A DNA stretch of 7,477 nucleotides from Candidatus Caenarcanales bacterium. GTDB lineage: Bacteria; Cyanobacteriota; Vampirovibrionia; LMEP-6097. Position 1 is the first letter of the stretch. Each line of letters starts with the position of its first letter. The stretch lies in the NCBI GenBank assembly GCA_021299565.1, contig JAJTHA010000119.1, positions 1 through 7,477 on the forward strand, in the 5' to 3' direction. Positions 1-6,352 of this stretch are shown here, piece after piece. The position numbers were made by a program, and so were the translations under genes. The notes under the pieces were generated by a model. The model ran no database searches. It was not told the DNA's origin and saw only the letters and a program-made list of their open reading frames with translations.

Positions 1-16
1 CTTTTGTATATATTGT

Positions 17-37
17 TTTGATTAAACACAAATCAAA
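17..37. repeat. Short inverted repeat upstream of the folate gene
   Basis: TTTGATT (17-23) and AATCAAA (31-37) form a perfect 7-bp inverted repeat around a 7-nt spacer. The whole stretch is very AT-rich, so chance is a real possibility. It lies just upstream of the -10 hexamer for the cyclo-ligase gene and could be an operator. No T-tract follows it, so it does not look like a terminator for anything upstream. Bases 1-57 contain no gene that I can see. Confidence 0.25.
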
Positions 38-65
38 TATTAGCCGTTTGATAAAAGGTGAAGAG

Positions 66-71
66 TATAAT
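66..71 (+). promoter_or_regulatory. Consensus -10 hexamer for the cyclo-ligase gene
   Basis: TATAAT at 66-71 is a perfect sigma-70 -10 match. No good -35 sits at 16-18 nt: TTGATA at 48-53 leaves only a 12-nt spacer. Transcription would start near 78, about 19 nt before the ATG at 97. If real, this hexamer lies inside the alternative GTG-initiated reading frame (start 58) and argues for the ATG. The short purine-rich stretch AGAAAAGA is the only ribosome-binding candidate and is weak. Confidence 0.4.
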
Positions 72-96
72 TTCAGAAAAGACAAAAAATAATTTT

Positions 97-660
97 ATGG
101 AAACTGTTGATATAGTGAGTCTCAAAAAAGATCTTAGAGCTTATGCAAAAGCCAAAATGCTATCTTTGTGGACCAATAAAGAAAATTTTTATTTGAAACA
201 AAATTCAATCATCGAACAACTTGAGAATTGCAAAGAATTTTCCAAAGCTAAAACTATTGGCACTTATTATCCACTTACTGGAGAGTTTGATTTGAGTTCT
301 ATGATTATCGCTAATCCCCATAAAACCTGGGCTATCCCTAGACCAATTGGTAACAGTCTTATGATATTTTTTGAAGTAACAGAACTACATGAATTGATAG
401 ATACAAAAAATTCTTTGAAAGTCCCAAAAGCAACCAATAAAGTTATTAAAGCTTCTGAGATTGATCTACTAATAGTTCCTGCGCTTGCTTTTGATACCAA
501 GTCTTATCGTCTTGGTAGAGGCGGAGCTTATTACGACAATTTGCTTCCAAAATTAAATAAGAATTGTAAGGTGATTGGACTTAGTGCCAAAGAGCTGATC
601 ATCGATAATCTTCCTGTAGAAGCTCATGATAGAGCAGTTGATAGAGTTATTACAGCATAA
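97..660 (+). CDS. ygfA: 5-formyltetrahydrofolate cyclo-ligase (MTHFS family)
   Basis: This enzyme uses ATP to convert 5-formyl-THF (folinate) to 5,10-methenyl-THF in the cytosol, returning a dead-end folate to one-carbon metabolism. From ATG 97 the protein has 187 residues, normal for the family. Motifs in that numbering: an N-terminal KKDLR (10-14) containing the phosphate-contacting lysine region; PLTGEFD (59-65), matching the family P-x-x-GE-x-D substrate loop; DLLIVPALAFD (123-133); the glycine-rich signature RLGRGGAYYD (138-147); and LPVEAHD (172-178) near the end. The frame is open further upstream to a GTG at 58, which would add 13 residues. That GTG has AAAAGG directly abutting it with no spacing and overlaps the -10 hexamer, and the extra residues carry no family motif, so ATG 97 is preferred. 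The gene stands alone on this strand and ends immediately before a terminator. Function is secure by motif; the start is uncertain. Confidence 0.93.
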   Translation: METVDIVSLKKDLRAYAKAKMLSLWTNKENFYLKQNSIIEQLENCKEFSKAKTIGTYYPLTGEFDLSSMIIANPHKTWAIPRPIGNSLMIFFEVTELHELIDTKNSLKVPKATNKVIKASEIDLLIVPALAFDTKSYRLGRGGAYYDNLLPKLNKNCKVIGLSAKELIIDNLPVEAHDRAVDRVITA

Positions 661-691
661 AAAAAGCCAGAATTTTTGATTCTGGCTTTTT
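661..691. terminator. Bidirectional rho-independent terminator
   Basis: A perfect 13-bp stem (661-673 with 679-691) closes a 5-nt loop. Its core is GCCAGAAT/ATTCTGGC, flanked by A5 on the left and a run of six T on the right (687-692). It starts at the base after the cyclo-ligase stop codon. Read on the minus strand it has the same form, with a T-run continuing into the complement of that stop, so it can also end the carB-aroE-collagen-like transcript, whose last stop codon is 20 nt away. This is the expected arrangement between convergent genes. Confidence 0.93.
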
Positions 692-710
692 TAGTTATAA
701 AATCAGATTC

Positions 711-1637
711 TTATCTAATATCGTTCGTGTTAGATCTAGAAACTTCATACCAACTGCCGTTGTTGTAGACCAAAACCAAAACTGTCCCACGATTAAAATA
801 TTGAGTTCCAAATTTACCAGACTCATATCCGCCTTGCAGATTAATATTTGGCTCAACTTTTAAGCTAACGAGTCCTTTTTTCTCTAATGGCATTACTCTT
901 AGATAAGCATTAGCGTCATAAATTTGTAGATCTGAGTTAATCAAAATTGTCACTTGTGCCCCATTTTCTTTGGCGCCAGTTAAAGAATATAAAATGTTCG
1001 TATTATCATTGTCTGAATCAGAAATAGTGAAGAATGTTGCTCGGTTTATCTCAACACTGCCAGATTCTGAACCTGTAACTAATGCCGGCATATAAATCGC
1101 AACTGGCAAAACATTAGCATCTAAATTACCACCGTGAACTACCGCTGCTCCTGATGTGCCCTGAGGTCCTGCTGGGCCTTGTGGACCATTTGGTCCCTGA
1201 GGTCCTTGTGGTCCTGCAGGTCCTTCAAAACCGCCTGTTGATGTTTCTGGAATACTGACATCTTCTTCACTGATACTTGTTTCTTCTTGTACAAAACTCT
1301 CTGGTTTAGAAAGAATTAGTACTAGATATTGTTGAGCTTTTGCTTCTGGTATATTACCACCACTTAGTTTCAAAATTACTTTACTATCCTCGTCAACAGT
1401 TGGCATTTGTATATTTGCTCTGTTGTCTTTTTTATTGATTACTACTGGCAAATTAATTGTTAGTCCATCAAGCGTTTCAACAACTGCTTTAAATGGGTTT
1501 GAATCAGAATTGATCTCATCACCTTTGACTTTTGTAGTTTCTCCACTCACAAAGACATTAGGTACATTGCTTTTGATTTTTGCTAAAACTGGACTAGTAA
1601 TCGCTAATAAGCTTGTTAATAATATTGTTTTTCTCAT
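711..1637 (-). CDS. Secreted collagen-like (Gly-X-Y) protein
   Basis: The product is 308 residues, probably exported and trimeric; I do not recognise a specific function. Seen in the sequence: a Sec signal peptide (MRK, then hydrophobic TILLTSLLAITSP, likely cut after VLA at 17-19); an N-terminal region of about 95 residues (20-115) rich in beta-type residues; an acidic Ser/Glu linker (116-135); nine uninterrupted Gly-X-Y triplets (136-162), mostly GPQ, GPA and GPN; and a C-terminal region of about 145 residues. The final part, ending in NNGSWYEVSRS (292-302), resembles the end of beta-sandwich heads found on bacterial collagen-like and phage-tail-fibre-like proteins. By family analogy the triplets would form a short triple helix joining the head domains. 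There are no cysteines and no LPXTG anchor. It lies 38 nt after aroE and could be co-transcribed, but it also has a possible promoter of its own. No Shine-Dalgarno precedes the ATG. Gene and export calls are strong; the role is unknown. Confidence 0.88.
   Translation of the reverse strand: MRKTILLTSLLAITSPVLAKIKSNVPNVFVSGETTKVKGDEINSDSNPFKAVVETLDGLTINLPVVINKKDNRANIQMPTVDEDSKVILKLSGGNIPEAKAQQYLVLILSKPESFVQEETSISEEDVSIPETSTGGFEGPAGPQGPQGPNGPQGPAGPQGTSGAAVVHGGNLDANVLPVAIYMPALVTGSESGSVEINRATFFTISDSDNDNTNILYSLTGAKENGAQVTILINSDLQIYDANAYLRVMPLEKKGLVSLKVEPNINLQGGYESGKFGTQYFNRGTVLVLVYNNGSWYEVSRSNTNDIR
1152..1232 (-). repeat. Nine-triplet collagen Gly-X-Y repeat region
   Basis: This is a tandem array of 9-bp-related units (minus-strand GGNCCNCAN type) encoding residues 136-162 of the collagen-like protein. 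Gly is at every third position, Pro at most X positions and Gln, Ala or Asn at Y. The codons vary (GGT/GGA/GGC and CCT/CCA/CCC equivalents), so the repeat has diverged at the DNA level while the protein periodicity is kept, suggesting selection. Such arrays can change length by slippage between strains. Confidence 0.9.
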
Positions 1638-1644
1638 GGTGTTG

Positions 1645-1674
1645 ATGATAACACACCATAAGAGGTTTTTTCAA
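1645..1674 (-). promoter_or_regulatory. Possible promoter of the collagen-like gene
   Basis: On the minus strand, TTGAAA (1674-1669, 5/6 to TTGACA) and TATCAT (1650-1645, 5/6 to TATAAT) are separated by 18 nt. The -10 ends 7 nt before ATG 1637, so the transcript would be leaderless or nearly so. The -35 overlaps the aroE stop codon region. If used, the gene is at least partly independent of the carB-aroE transcript. Its overlap with the 38-nt gap, in AT-rich DNA, keeps confidence low. Confidence 0.35.
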
Positions 1675-1675
1675 A

Positions 1676-2497
1676 TTAATTTTTGTATGCTTCTTGCATG
1701 GCATCTATTAGCCCTTGATCAAGCTCTTTTTCTGTCCAAATAGATAGGGATTTTGCTGCTTGTAAAACCAGCATCTGCGAACCGTCAATGGTTTTTAAAT
1801 CTCTTTTACGCGACTCTTTGAGAAGTAAAGTCTCATCATAAATTAAATCATAGACAAGAGTCTCTGCTCTCAATAAATCTATTTGTCCTAATGTTAGGGG
1901 ACTTCCATTAGCTAGTCTCCCCTGTCCAACTGGAGTAGAATTAATGATCAGTTGTGAGTGCGAGAGATTTTCTGTTTCAGTAAATTGTTTGATATGTAAT
2001 TTTGTTTTAGTTACTTTGGGAATATTTTCATCTACTTTTGAAGTGTTTCTGGCATAGACATAAATTTCTTCAACGCCCATATCCTCCAAAGCAATGATTA
2101 CAGCTTTACAAGCACCGCCAGCACCGATGATACTTACTGTCTTAGCTTCTAGTGAATTATGCGCTAAAGATTCTTTAAAGCCGTAATAATCTGTGTTGTA
2201 TCCGTAAATTCCATTTTTACTTATCACTAGTGTATTAGTTGCGCCGATGCGTTTTACTAGTGGATCAAATTCATTTAGGTATTTTAGAATTGCTTCTTTG
2301 TAGGGAATAGTTACATTTGCACCATTCAAATTGCCGAGTACTTGATTGATTTCTTTGCTGAATTCATTTTCAATTATTTCAAATCTTTTGTATTCACCTG
2401 CTTGGCCTAAATATTTGAGACCTGCCTCTTGAATTTGTGGTGATTTTGTATGTATTAAAGTTGCGCCGATTATTCCTAGTTTAAGAAAATCACTCAT
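1676..2497 (-). CDS. aroE: Shikimate 5-dehydrogenase
   Basis: Catalyses the NADPH-dependent reduction of 3-dehydroshikimate to shikimate, step four of the common aromatic amino-acid pathway, in the cytosol. The 273 residues match the usual AroE length. N-terminal substrate domain: HTKSP (16-20; the family usually has HSKSP, so a shikimate-contacting Ser is a conservative Thr here), NVTIPYKE with catalytic Lys67, GATNTLV (85-91) and GYNTDYYGF with catalytic Asp103. Nucleotide domain: IIGAGGACKAV (123-133), the Rossmann glycine loop; R150 and K154 in ARNTSK suggest NADP preference; INSTPVG (185-191). The C-terminal MLVLQAAKSLSIWT (242-255) carries the conserved Gln. It starts 7 nt after the carB stop, so the two are almost certainly one transcript, and translation may be coupled because no Shine-Dalgarno is visible. 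The C-terminal substrate loop (YDLIYDET) lacks the common Pro, a minor difference. All catalytic residues are present, so it should be active. Confidence 0.96.
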   Translation of the reverse strand: MSDFLKLGIIGATLIHTKSPQIQEAGLKYLGQAGEYKRFEIIENEFSKEINQVLGNLNGANVTIPYKEAILKYLNEFDPLVKRIGATNTLVISKNGIYGYNTDYYGFKESLAHNSLEAKTVSIIGAGGACKAVIIALEDMGVEEIYVYARNTSKVDENIPKVTKTKLHIKQFTETENLSHSQLIINSTPVGQGRLANGSPLTLGQIDLLRAETLVYDLIYDETLLLKESRKRDLKTIDGSQMLVLQAAKSLSIWTEKELDQGLIDAMQEAYKN

Positions 2498-2504
2498 ATA
2501 GACT

Positions 2505-5500
2505 TTATGCCACGCTAGAATGTTTTGACTTCATGTAATCTTGTATTGCTTTTACCTTAAAGCTATCTTCTTGCACTGAAAATAAGGCTTTAACGGTAGC
2601 AAGCGAGCCCGTAATAGTAGTTACTACCGGTATATTTTTAGCCTGTGCAATTTTGGTCAAAATCTGACTATCTTCATAAGCAATTTTGCCTGAAGGTACA
2701 TTCATGATTAGTTTAATATCACCATTCTTGAGTAAATCAGTTATATTTGGTCTTCCCTCATTGACTTTTAGTGTCGTTTCGATGGCAAGACCTGCATCAT
2801 TGAGTAGCTGCGCAGTCCCACTAGTTGAAACAATTTGATAGCCAAGCTTAATTAGTCCTTTTGCAATATCTATCGCTGATTCTTTGTCATTATCATTGAT
2901 ACTCAAAAATACTTTGCCGGATCTTGGTAAATTCAATCCAGAAGCTATTTGTGCTTTTGCAAAAGCGCTAGAAAAATTATCACTGATTCCCATCACTTCG
3001 CCAGTACTCTTCATCTCAGGTCCCAAAAATATACTAGAACCATCAAACTTATTAAAACTAAACACAGCTTCTTTTACAGAGACCTGGTCTTGCGAGATTA
3101 CTCCAACTAAATTTTTGATATCTAATTCTTCTATACTTTTACCTGACATGATTAGAGCGGCTATTTTTGCCCAAGGTAAACCTGTTGCTTTTGAAATAAA
3201 TGGCACGCTACGACTTGCTCTAGGATTGACTTCTAGTATATAAAGTTCTTCGTCTTTTACTGCGAATTGAATATTCATCAGTCCTCTGACATCCAATGCT
3301 TTTGCTAATTTGATAGTTGCTTCATTAATTTGCTCGATGATTTTGGCACTTAAGTTTTGGGGAGGGAAAACACAAGCAGAATCTCCACTGTGAATACCTG
3401 CGTATTCGATATGTTCCATGATTCCTGCAATCACACACTCTGTACCATCTGCGACGGCATCAACGTCAATTTCAACCGCTTGATCCAAAAACTTATCAAT
3501 TAAAACTGGGAATTGATTATCTTCTAACATCGTTCGATTGAGCCAATCGTTAACTTCTTTGTCGCTATAAACAATTTCCATGCCTCTTCCCCCAAGTACA
3601 TAACTTGGTCTCAAAACCACTGGATAACCGATTTTTTGGGCAGTGAGTTTAGTCTCTTCAAAAGAGTTTGCGATAGTATTTATAGTCTGTTTCAAATTTA
3701 AATCATTGAGTAAATTACCAAATCGATTACGATCTTCAGCTAGATCTATTTTTTCAGGCAAGGTTCCAAGTATAGTAACTCCATGCTCTTCTAGTGCTTT
3801 GCAAATATTGAGTGGCGTTTGACCACCAAGTTGTACTATTGCACCCATCAACTTAGTGTTTTTTGATTTTTCTTTTAGCCAAATCTCCAAAACATCTTCT
3901 ACGGTAATAGGTTCAAAATATAATTTATCGCTAATGTCAAAATCAGTAGAAACCGTTTCTGGATTGTTATTGATCATGATTACTTGATAGCCGGCTTCTC
4001 TTAATGCTTGGCTAGCGTGCACACAACAATAATCAAACTCAATCCCTTGACCTATTCGATTAGGTCCACCACCAATGATCAAAATAGTTTCTTTACTGCT
4101 AGTTGTAATTTCATCTTCTTGTTCATAAGTTGAATAATGATAAGGAGTGAATGATTCAAATTCACCAGCGCAAGTATCAATTGTCTTATAAACAGGAATT
4201 ACATTAATTTTGTGTCTAAGCTTAAATATATCTTCTTTACTCGCTCTAAATGTTGCTTCTAAGATGATAGAAATTTGCTTGTCAGAAAAACCATCTGCTT
4301 TTAGTTTTTTTAGTTTGTCTTTGTTTAAAACTTTTTCTAACGACTTGGCGCTATGATGCTCTTGCCCAGAAGCTTTCAAGGCTTGGTGTTCTCTCATCGC
4401 TTCGTCTTGAAGAGAGATTGTTTCATCAACGATTTCTTTTAGTTTAGACAAAAACCATTTATCGATTTTGCTGTGTTTGTGAACTTCATTTACACTCATT
4501 CCCAAATAAAATGCATCAAACAGTTTATGAACTCTTTGTGAGCTAGCTGTTCCAACAGCAAAACGAATTTTTTCTTTTAGTCTTTCTAAATCTTGAACAG
4601 TGAAATTCTGAGATTCTACTTCTCTAATTAGATCTTTATTGATAAATCCAATTGGACCTTTGGTCTCTAAGCCTCTAAGTGCTTTCTGGAAGCTCTCTTT
4701 AAAGCTTCTTCCGATTGCCATGGTCTCTCCTACTGATTTCATTTGAGTCCCGAGTAAATCTTTAGTCTCAGGGAATTTTTCAAATGCAAATCTGGGAATT
4801 TTGGTAATCACATAATCGATACTTGGTTCAAAACTTGCCATGGTTTTTTGAGTGATATCGTTAGTGATTTCATCGAGAGTATAGCCCACTGCTAGCTTTG
4901 CAGCGATTTTCGCAATTGGAAATCCTGTTGCTTTTGACGCTAAAGCGCTGGAACGAGAAACTCTAGGATTCATTTCAATTACTATAAATTCACCATTTGC
5001 AGGATTAAGTGCAAATTGAATATTACTGCCGCCTGTTTCCACTCCTACTGCTCTGATTACCTTTATTGAAGCGTCTCTGAGCATTTGATATTCTTTGTCA
5101 CTGAGAGTTTGAGTAGGCGCAACTGTGATGCTATCACCGGTATGCACTCCCATCGGATCAAAGTTTTCGATTGCACAAATAATTACGACATTGTCGTTCA
5201 GATCGCGCATCACTTCGTATTCGATTTCTTTCCAGCCAAGTACGGACTGCTCTACTAGGACTTGACCTACAGGGCTTGCATTGATTCCTTTAACTATAGT
5301 GCTATCTAATTCTTCTAGATTGTATGCAATACCACCGCCGTAGCCGCCAAGAGTAAATGCTGGTCTAATTATTAGTGGAAAACCAATTTTCTCAGCTAAT
5401 TGGTGTCCATCTTGAATACTTGTTGCTATTTTTGATTCCGGTGTTTTTAGACCAATTTCCTTCATCAAATTTTTGAACAATGCACGATCTTCCGCAACCT

Positions 5501-5870
5501 CAATAGATTCTAATTTGGCTCCAATTAGTTCTACTTGATATTTATCGAGCACACCGGCTTTGGCTAGCGCTACAGCAGTATTTAAACTGGTTTGCCCTCC
5601 CATAGTAGGTAATATGGCATCAGGTCTTTCTAGAGCTATAATTTTTTCTACAAATTCTGGACTAATTGGCTCTATATAAGTTCTATCTGCAAACTGAGGA
5701 TCAGTCATGATAGTTGCTGGATTACTATTGATGAGTATTACTTCAAAACCCTCTTCTTTAAGAGCTTTACAAGCCTGTGTTCCAGAGTAATCAAATTCGC
5801 ATGCTTGACCAATTATGATTGGTCCGGCTCCTATTATCAGAATTTTCTTCAGGTCGCTGCGCTTTGGCAT
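2505..5870 (-). CDS. carB: Carbamoyl-phosphate synthase large subunit
   Basis: With the glutaminase subunit CarA (not in this window), this enzyme makes carbamoyl phosphate from bicarbonate, ammonia and two ATP for pyrimidine and arginine synthesis. From ATG 5870 it has 1121 residues. First ATP-grasp half: MPKRSDLKK start, IGAGPIIIGQACEFDYSG loop, Arg129 in AEDRALF, Arg169 in IRPAFTLGGYGGG, Glu299/Asn301 in IEMNPRVSRS, all at the positions I know for E. coli. A connecting helical region follows. Second half: GGGPNRIGQGIEFDYC (600-615), Arg714 in AEDRNRF, Arg754 in LRPSYVLGGRGMEIV, Glu880/Asn882 in LEVNPRASRS. The C-terminal MGS-like allosteric domain (about 985-1098, with GYQIVSTSGTA and NEGRPNITD) is intact. 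The region between the halves is about 40 residues longer than in E. coli, largely a Lys-rich stretch near 485-525. The frame opens further to a TTG at 5906, but family starts match the ATG and the upstream bases look like a promoter. First gene of the carB-aroE cluster. Confidence 0.97.
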   Translation of the reverse strand: MPKRSDLKKILIIGAGPIIIGQACEFDYSGTQACKALKEEGFEVILINSNPATIMTDPQFADRTYIEPISPEFVEKIIALERPDAILPTMGGQTSLNTAVALAKAGVLDKYQVELIGAKLESIEVAEDRALFKNLMKEIGLKTPESKIATSIQDGHQLAEKIGFPLIIRPAFTLGGYGGGIAYNLEELDSTIVKGINASPVGQVLVEQSVLGWKEIEYEVMRDLNDNVVIICAIENFDPMGVHTGDSITVAPTQTLSDKEYQMLRDASIKVIRAVGVETGGSNIQFALNPANGEFIVIEMNPRVSRSSALASKATGFPIAKIAAKLAVGYTLDEITNDITQKTMASFEPSIDYVITKIPRFAFEKFPETKDLLGTQMKSVGETMAIGRSFKESFQKALRGLETKGPIGFINKDLIREVESQNFTVQDLERLKEKIRFAVGTASSQRVHKLFDAFYLGMSVNEVHKHSKIDKWFLSKLKEIVDETISLQDEAMREHQALKASGQEHHSAKSLEKVLNKDKLKKLKADGFSDKQISIILEATFRASKEDIFKLRHKINVIPVYKTIDTCAGEFESFTPYHYSTYEQEDEITTSSKETILIIGGGPNRIGQGIEFDYCCVHASQALREAGYQVIMINNNPETVSTDFDISDKLYFEPITVEDVLEIWLKEKSKNTKLMGAIVQLGGQTPLNICKALEEHGVTILGTLPEKIDLAEDRNRFGNLLNDLNLKQTINTIANSFEETKLTAQKIGYPVVLRPSYVLGGRGMEIVYSDKEVNDWLNRTMLEDNQFPVLIDKFLDQAVEIDVDAVADGTECVIAGIMEHIEYAGIHSGDSACVFPPQNLSAKIIEQINEATIKLAKALDVRGLMNIQFAVKDEELYILEVNPRASRSVPFISKATGLPWAKIAALIMSGKSIEELDIKNLVGVISQDQVSVKEAVFSFNKFDGSSIFLGPEMKSTGEVMGISDNFSSAFAKAQIASGLNLPRSGKVFLSINDNDKESAIDIAKGLIKLGYQIVSTSGTAQLLNDAGLAIETTLKVNEGRPNITDLLKNGDIKLIMNVPSGKIAYEDSQILTKIAQAKNIPVVTTITGSLATVKALFSVQEDSFKVKAIQDYMKSKHSSVA

Positions 5871-5878
5871 TAGAAAAT

Positions 5879-5906
5879 ATTGTAACAGTAAGTCACTTGT
5901 AAGCAA
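5879..5906 (-). promoter_or_regulatory. Possible promoter of the carB-aroE cluster
   Basis: On the minus strand TACAAT (5884-5879, 5/6 to TATAAT) ends 8 nt before ATG 5870. TTGCTT (5906-5901) lies 16 nt upstream as a poor -35 (3/6). Transcription would begin at or within a few bases of the ATG, giving a leaderless mRNA. No Shine-Dalgarno precedes the ATG, which agrees. The upstream TTG codon that could extend carB lies inside this -35. Confidence 0.4.
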
Positions 5907-5932
5907 AATAGGGGTAGAAGTCCTGTCTTAAA

Positions 5933-6016
5933 TGTCATTGCGAGCGAAGCGAAGCAATCTCATTAGAATTAACGATTGGGATCGCCACGATTTGCTGTGC
6001 AAATCTCGCGATGACA
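5933..6016. repeat. Palindromic dispersed repeat element (REP/MITE-like)
   Basis: An 84-bp element with 12-bp inverted ends: TGTCATTGCGAG (5933-5944) pairs with CTCGCGATGACA (6005-6016), with one G-U position. Inside, the left arm continues as CGAAGCGAAGCAATCT (5945-5960). The right part holds GGGATCGCCACG (5978-5989) and a perfect 7-bp hairpin GATTTGC-tgt-GCAAATC (5989-6005). From memory, the TGTCATTGCGAGCGAAGCG and GATTGCCACG blocks belong to a palindromic repeat class found in many copies in unrelated bacterial genomes; I cannot confirm the copy number here. It occupies most of the 191-bp gap upstream of carB (5871-6061), which otherwise holds no gene. A transcript through it would fold strongly and could end or stabilise the mRNA of the small gene upstream. 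Confidence 0.8.
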
Positions 6017-6061
6017 GTGATTAAATAATCAAAGAGTACTTAATCAAGAAACCCCGATAAG

Positions 6062-6223
6062 CTATTTGTAACTAGGCCCAGAGTTTGCAATTAGTAGTAA
6101 GATATCAAAGAGACTTATCTTAGAATTTGGACTTTGCAAATGCGTGTTGCTTCTATAAGCAAGAAATGCAATTGCAATCATAAATGTTGCCAACGAAACC
6201 AAACCAATATTAATCATACTCAT
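6062..6223 (-). CDS. Small single-pass membrane protein, function unknown
   Basis: A 53-residue product (51 if it starts at the second ATG, 6217). Residues 4-23 form one continuous hydrophobic stretch (INIGLVSLATFMIAIAFLAY) ending at an Arg, as in a short membrane anchor with the C-terminus probably cytoplasmic by the positive-inside tendency. A polar linker (24-35) follows, then a second, amphipathic hydrophobic patch ISLFDILLLIA (36-46) and a short tail ending YK. I recognise no family. Support for a real gene: an extended -10 promoter lies just upstream; the run GGGG (6228-6225) sits 7 nt before the second ATG and could be a weak Shine-Dalgarno for it; and the protein shows organised hydrophobic and polar blocks. 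It is divergent from the 330-residue gene and separated from carB downstream by the palindromic repeat. No conservation test was possible, so it remains a prediction. Confidence 0.55.
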   Translation of the reverse strand: MSMINIGLVSLATFMIAIAFLAYRSNTHLQSPNSKISLFDILLLIANSGPSYK

Positions 6224-6229
6224 ACCCCT

Positions 6230-6258
6230 ATAATACCATACAAAGATATGGAAATCAG
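6230..6258 (-). promoter_or_regulatory. Extended -10 promoter of the small membrane protein gene
   Basis: On the minus strand TGGTATTAT (6238-6230) is an extended -10 (TGn followed by TATTAT, 5/6). A partial -35, CTGATT (6258-6253, 3/6), lies at 17-nt spacing; extended -10 promoters tolerate a poor -35. The hexamer ends 6 nt before the first ATG (6223), so the transcript would start at about that codon. Confidence 0.5.
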
Positions 6259-6302
6259 GAAATCTTTCATTAAAATTACTTCATCGAACAAATAGGTGTG
6301 AG

Positions 6303-6327
6303 TCAAGATAACTCTTAATTATCTTGA
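6303..6327. repeat. Inverted repeat, 9-bp stem and 7-nt loop
   Basis: TCAAGATAA (6303-6311) and TTATCTTGA (6319-6327) are perfect inverted copies around a 7-nt loop. It lies in the 223-bp divergent gap (6224-6446) between the small membrane protein gene and the 330-residue gene. No T-run follows on either strand, so it is not a standard terminator. It could be an operator for a dimeric regulator or an RNA hairpin in a leader. Confidence 0.6.
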
Positions 6328-6352
6328 ATTGGAAGTGAGTATTTATGCGGGT

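Noticed and set aside
58..96. 13-residue N-terminal extension of the cyclo-ligase from GTG 58
   Set aside because: No usable ribosome-site spacing and no family similarity in the extension, and it contains a perfect TATAAT. It is not excluded, only less likely.
267..500. 77-codon minus-strand frame inside the cyclo-ligase gene
   Set aside because: It is fully antisense to a gene with clear family motifs, with no promoter or recognisable product.
1152..1232. Tandem repeat considered as a CRISPR-like array
   Set aside because: The period is 9 bp with no spacers and it encodes Gly-X-Y triplets in frame; it is a collagen-type coding repeat.
1423..1743. 106-codon plus-strand frame across the collagen-like and aroE gene ends
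   Set aside because: It is antisense to two supported genes. Its hydrophobic look comes from reverse-reading the signal peptide and Lys/Asn-rich codons.
2884..3243. 119-codon plus-strand frame inside carB
   Set aside because: It is antisense to the conserved second ATP-grasp half of carB, so a chance open frame.
5871..5906. 12-residue N-terminal extension of CarB from TTG 5906
   Set aside because: CarB proteins typically start MPKR-x-D, matching ATG 5870, and the extension overlaps a likely promoter.
6249..6296. 15-codon plus-strand frame starting ATGGAAATC
   Set aside because: Too short, with no ribosome-binding site or recognisable character.
6303..6327. Hairpin considered as a rho-independent terminator
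   Set aside because: The stem is AT-rich and no T-tract follows on either strand.
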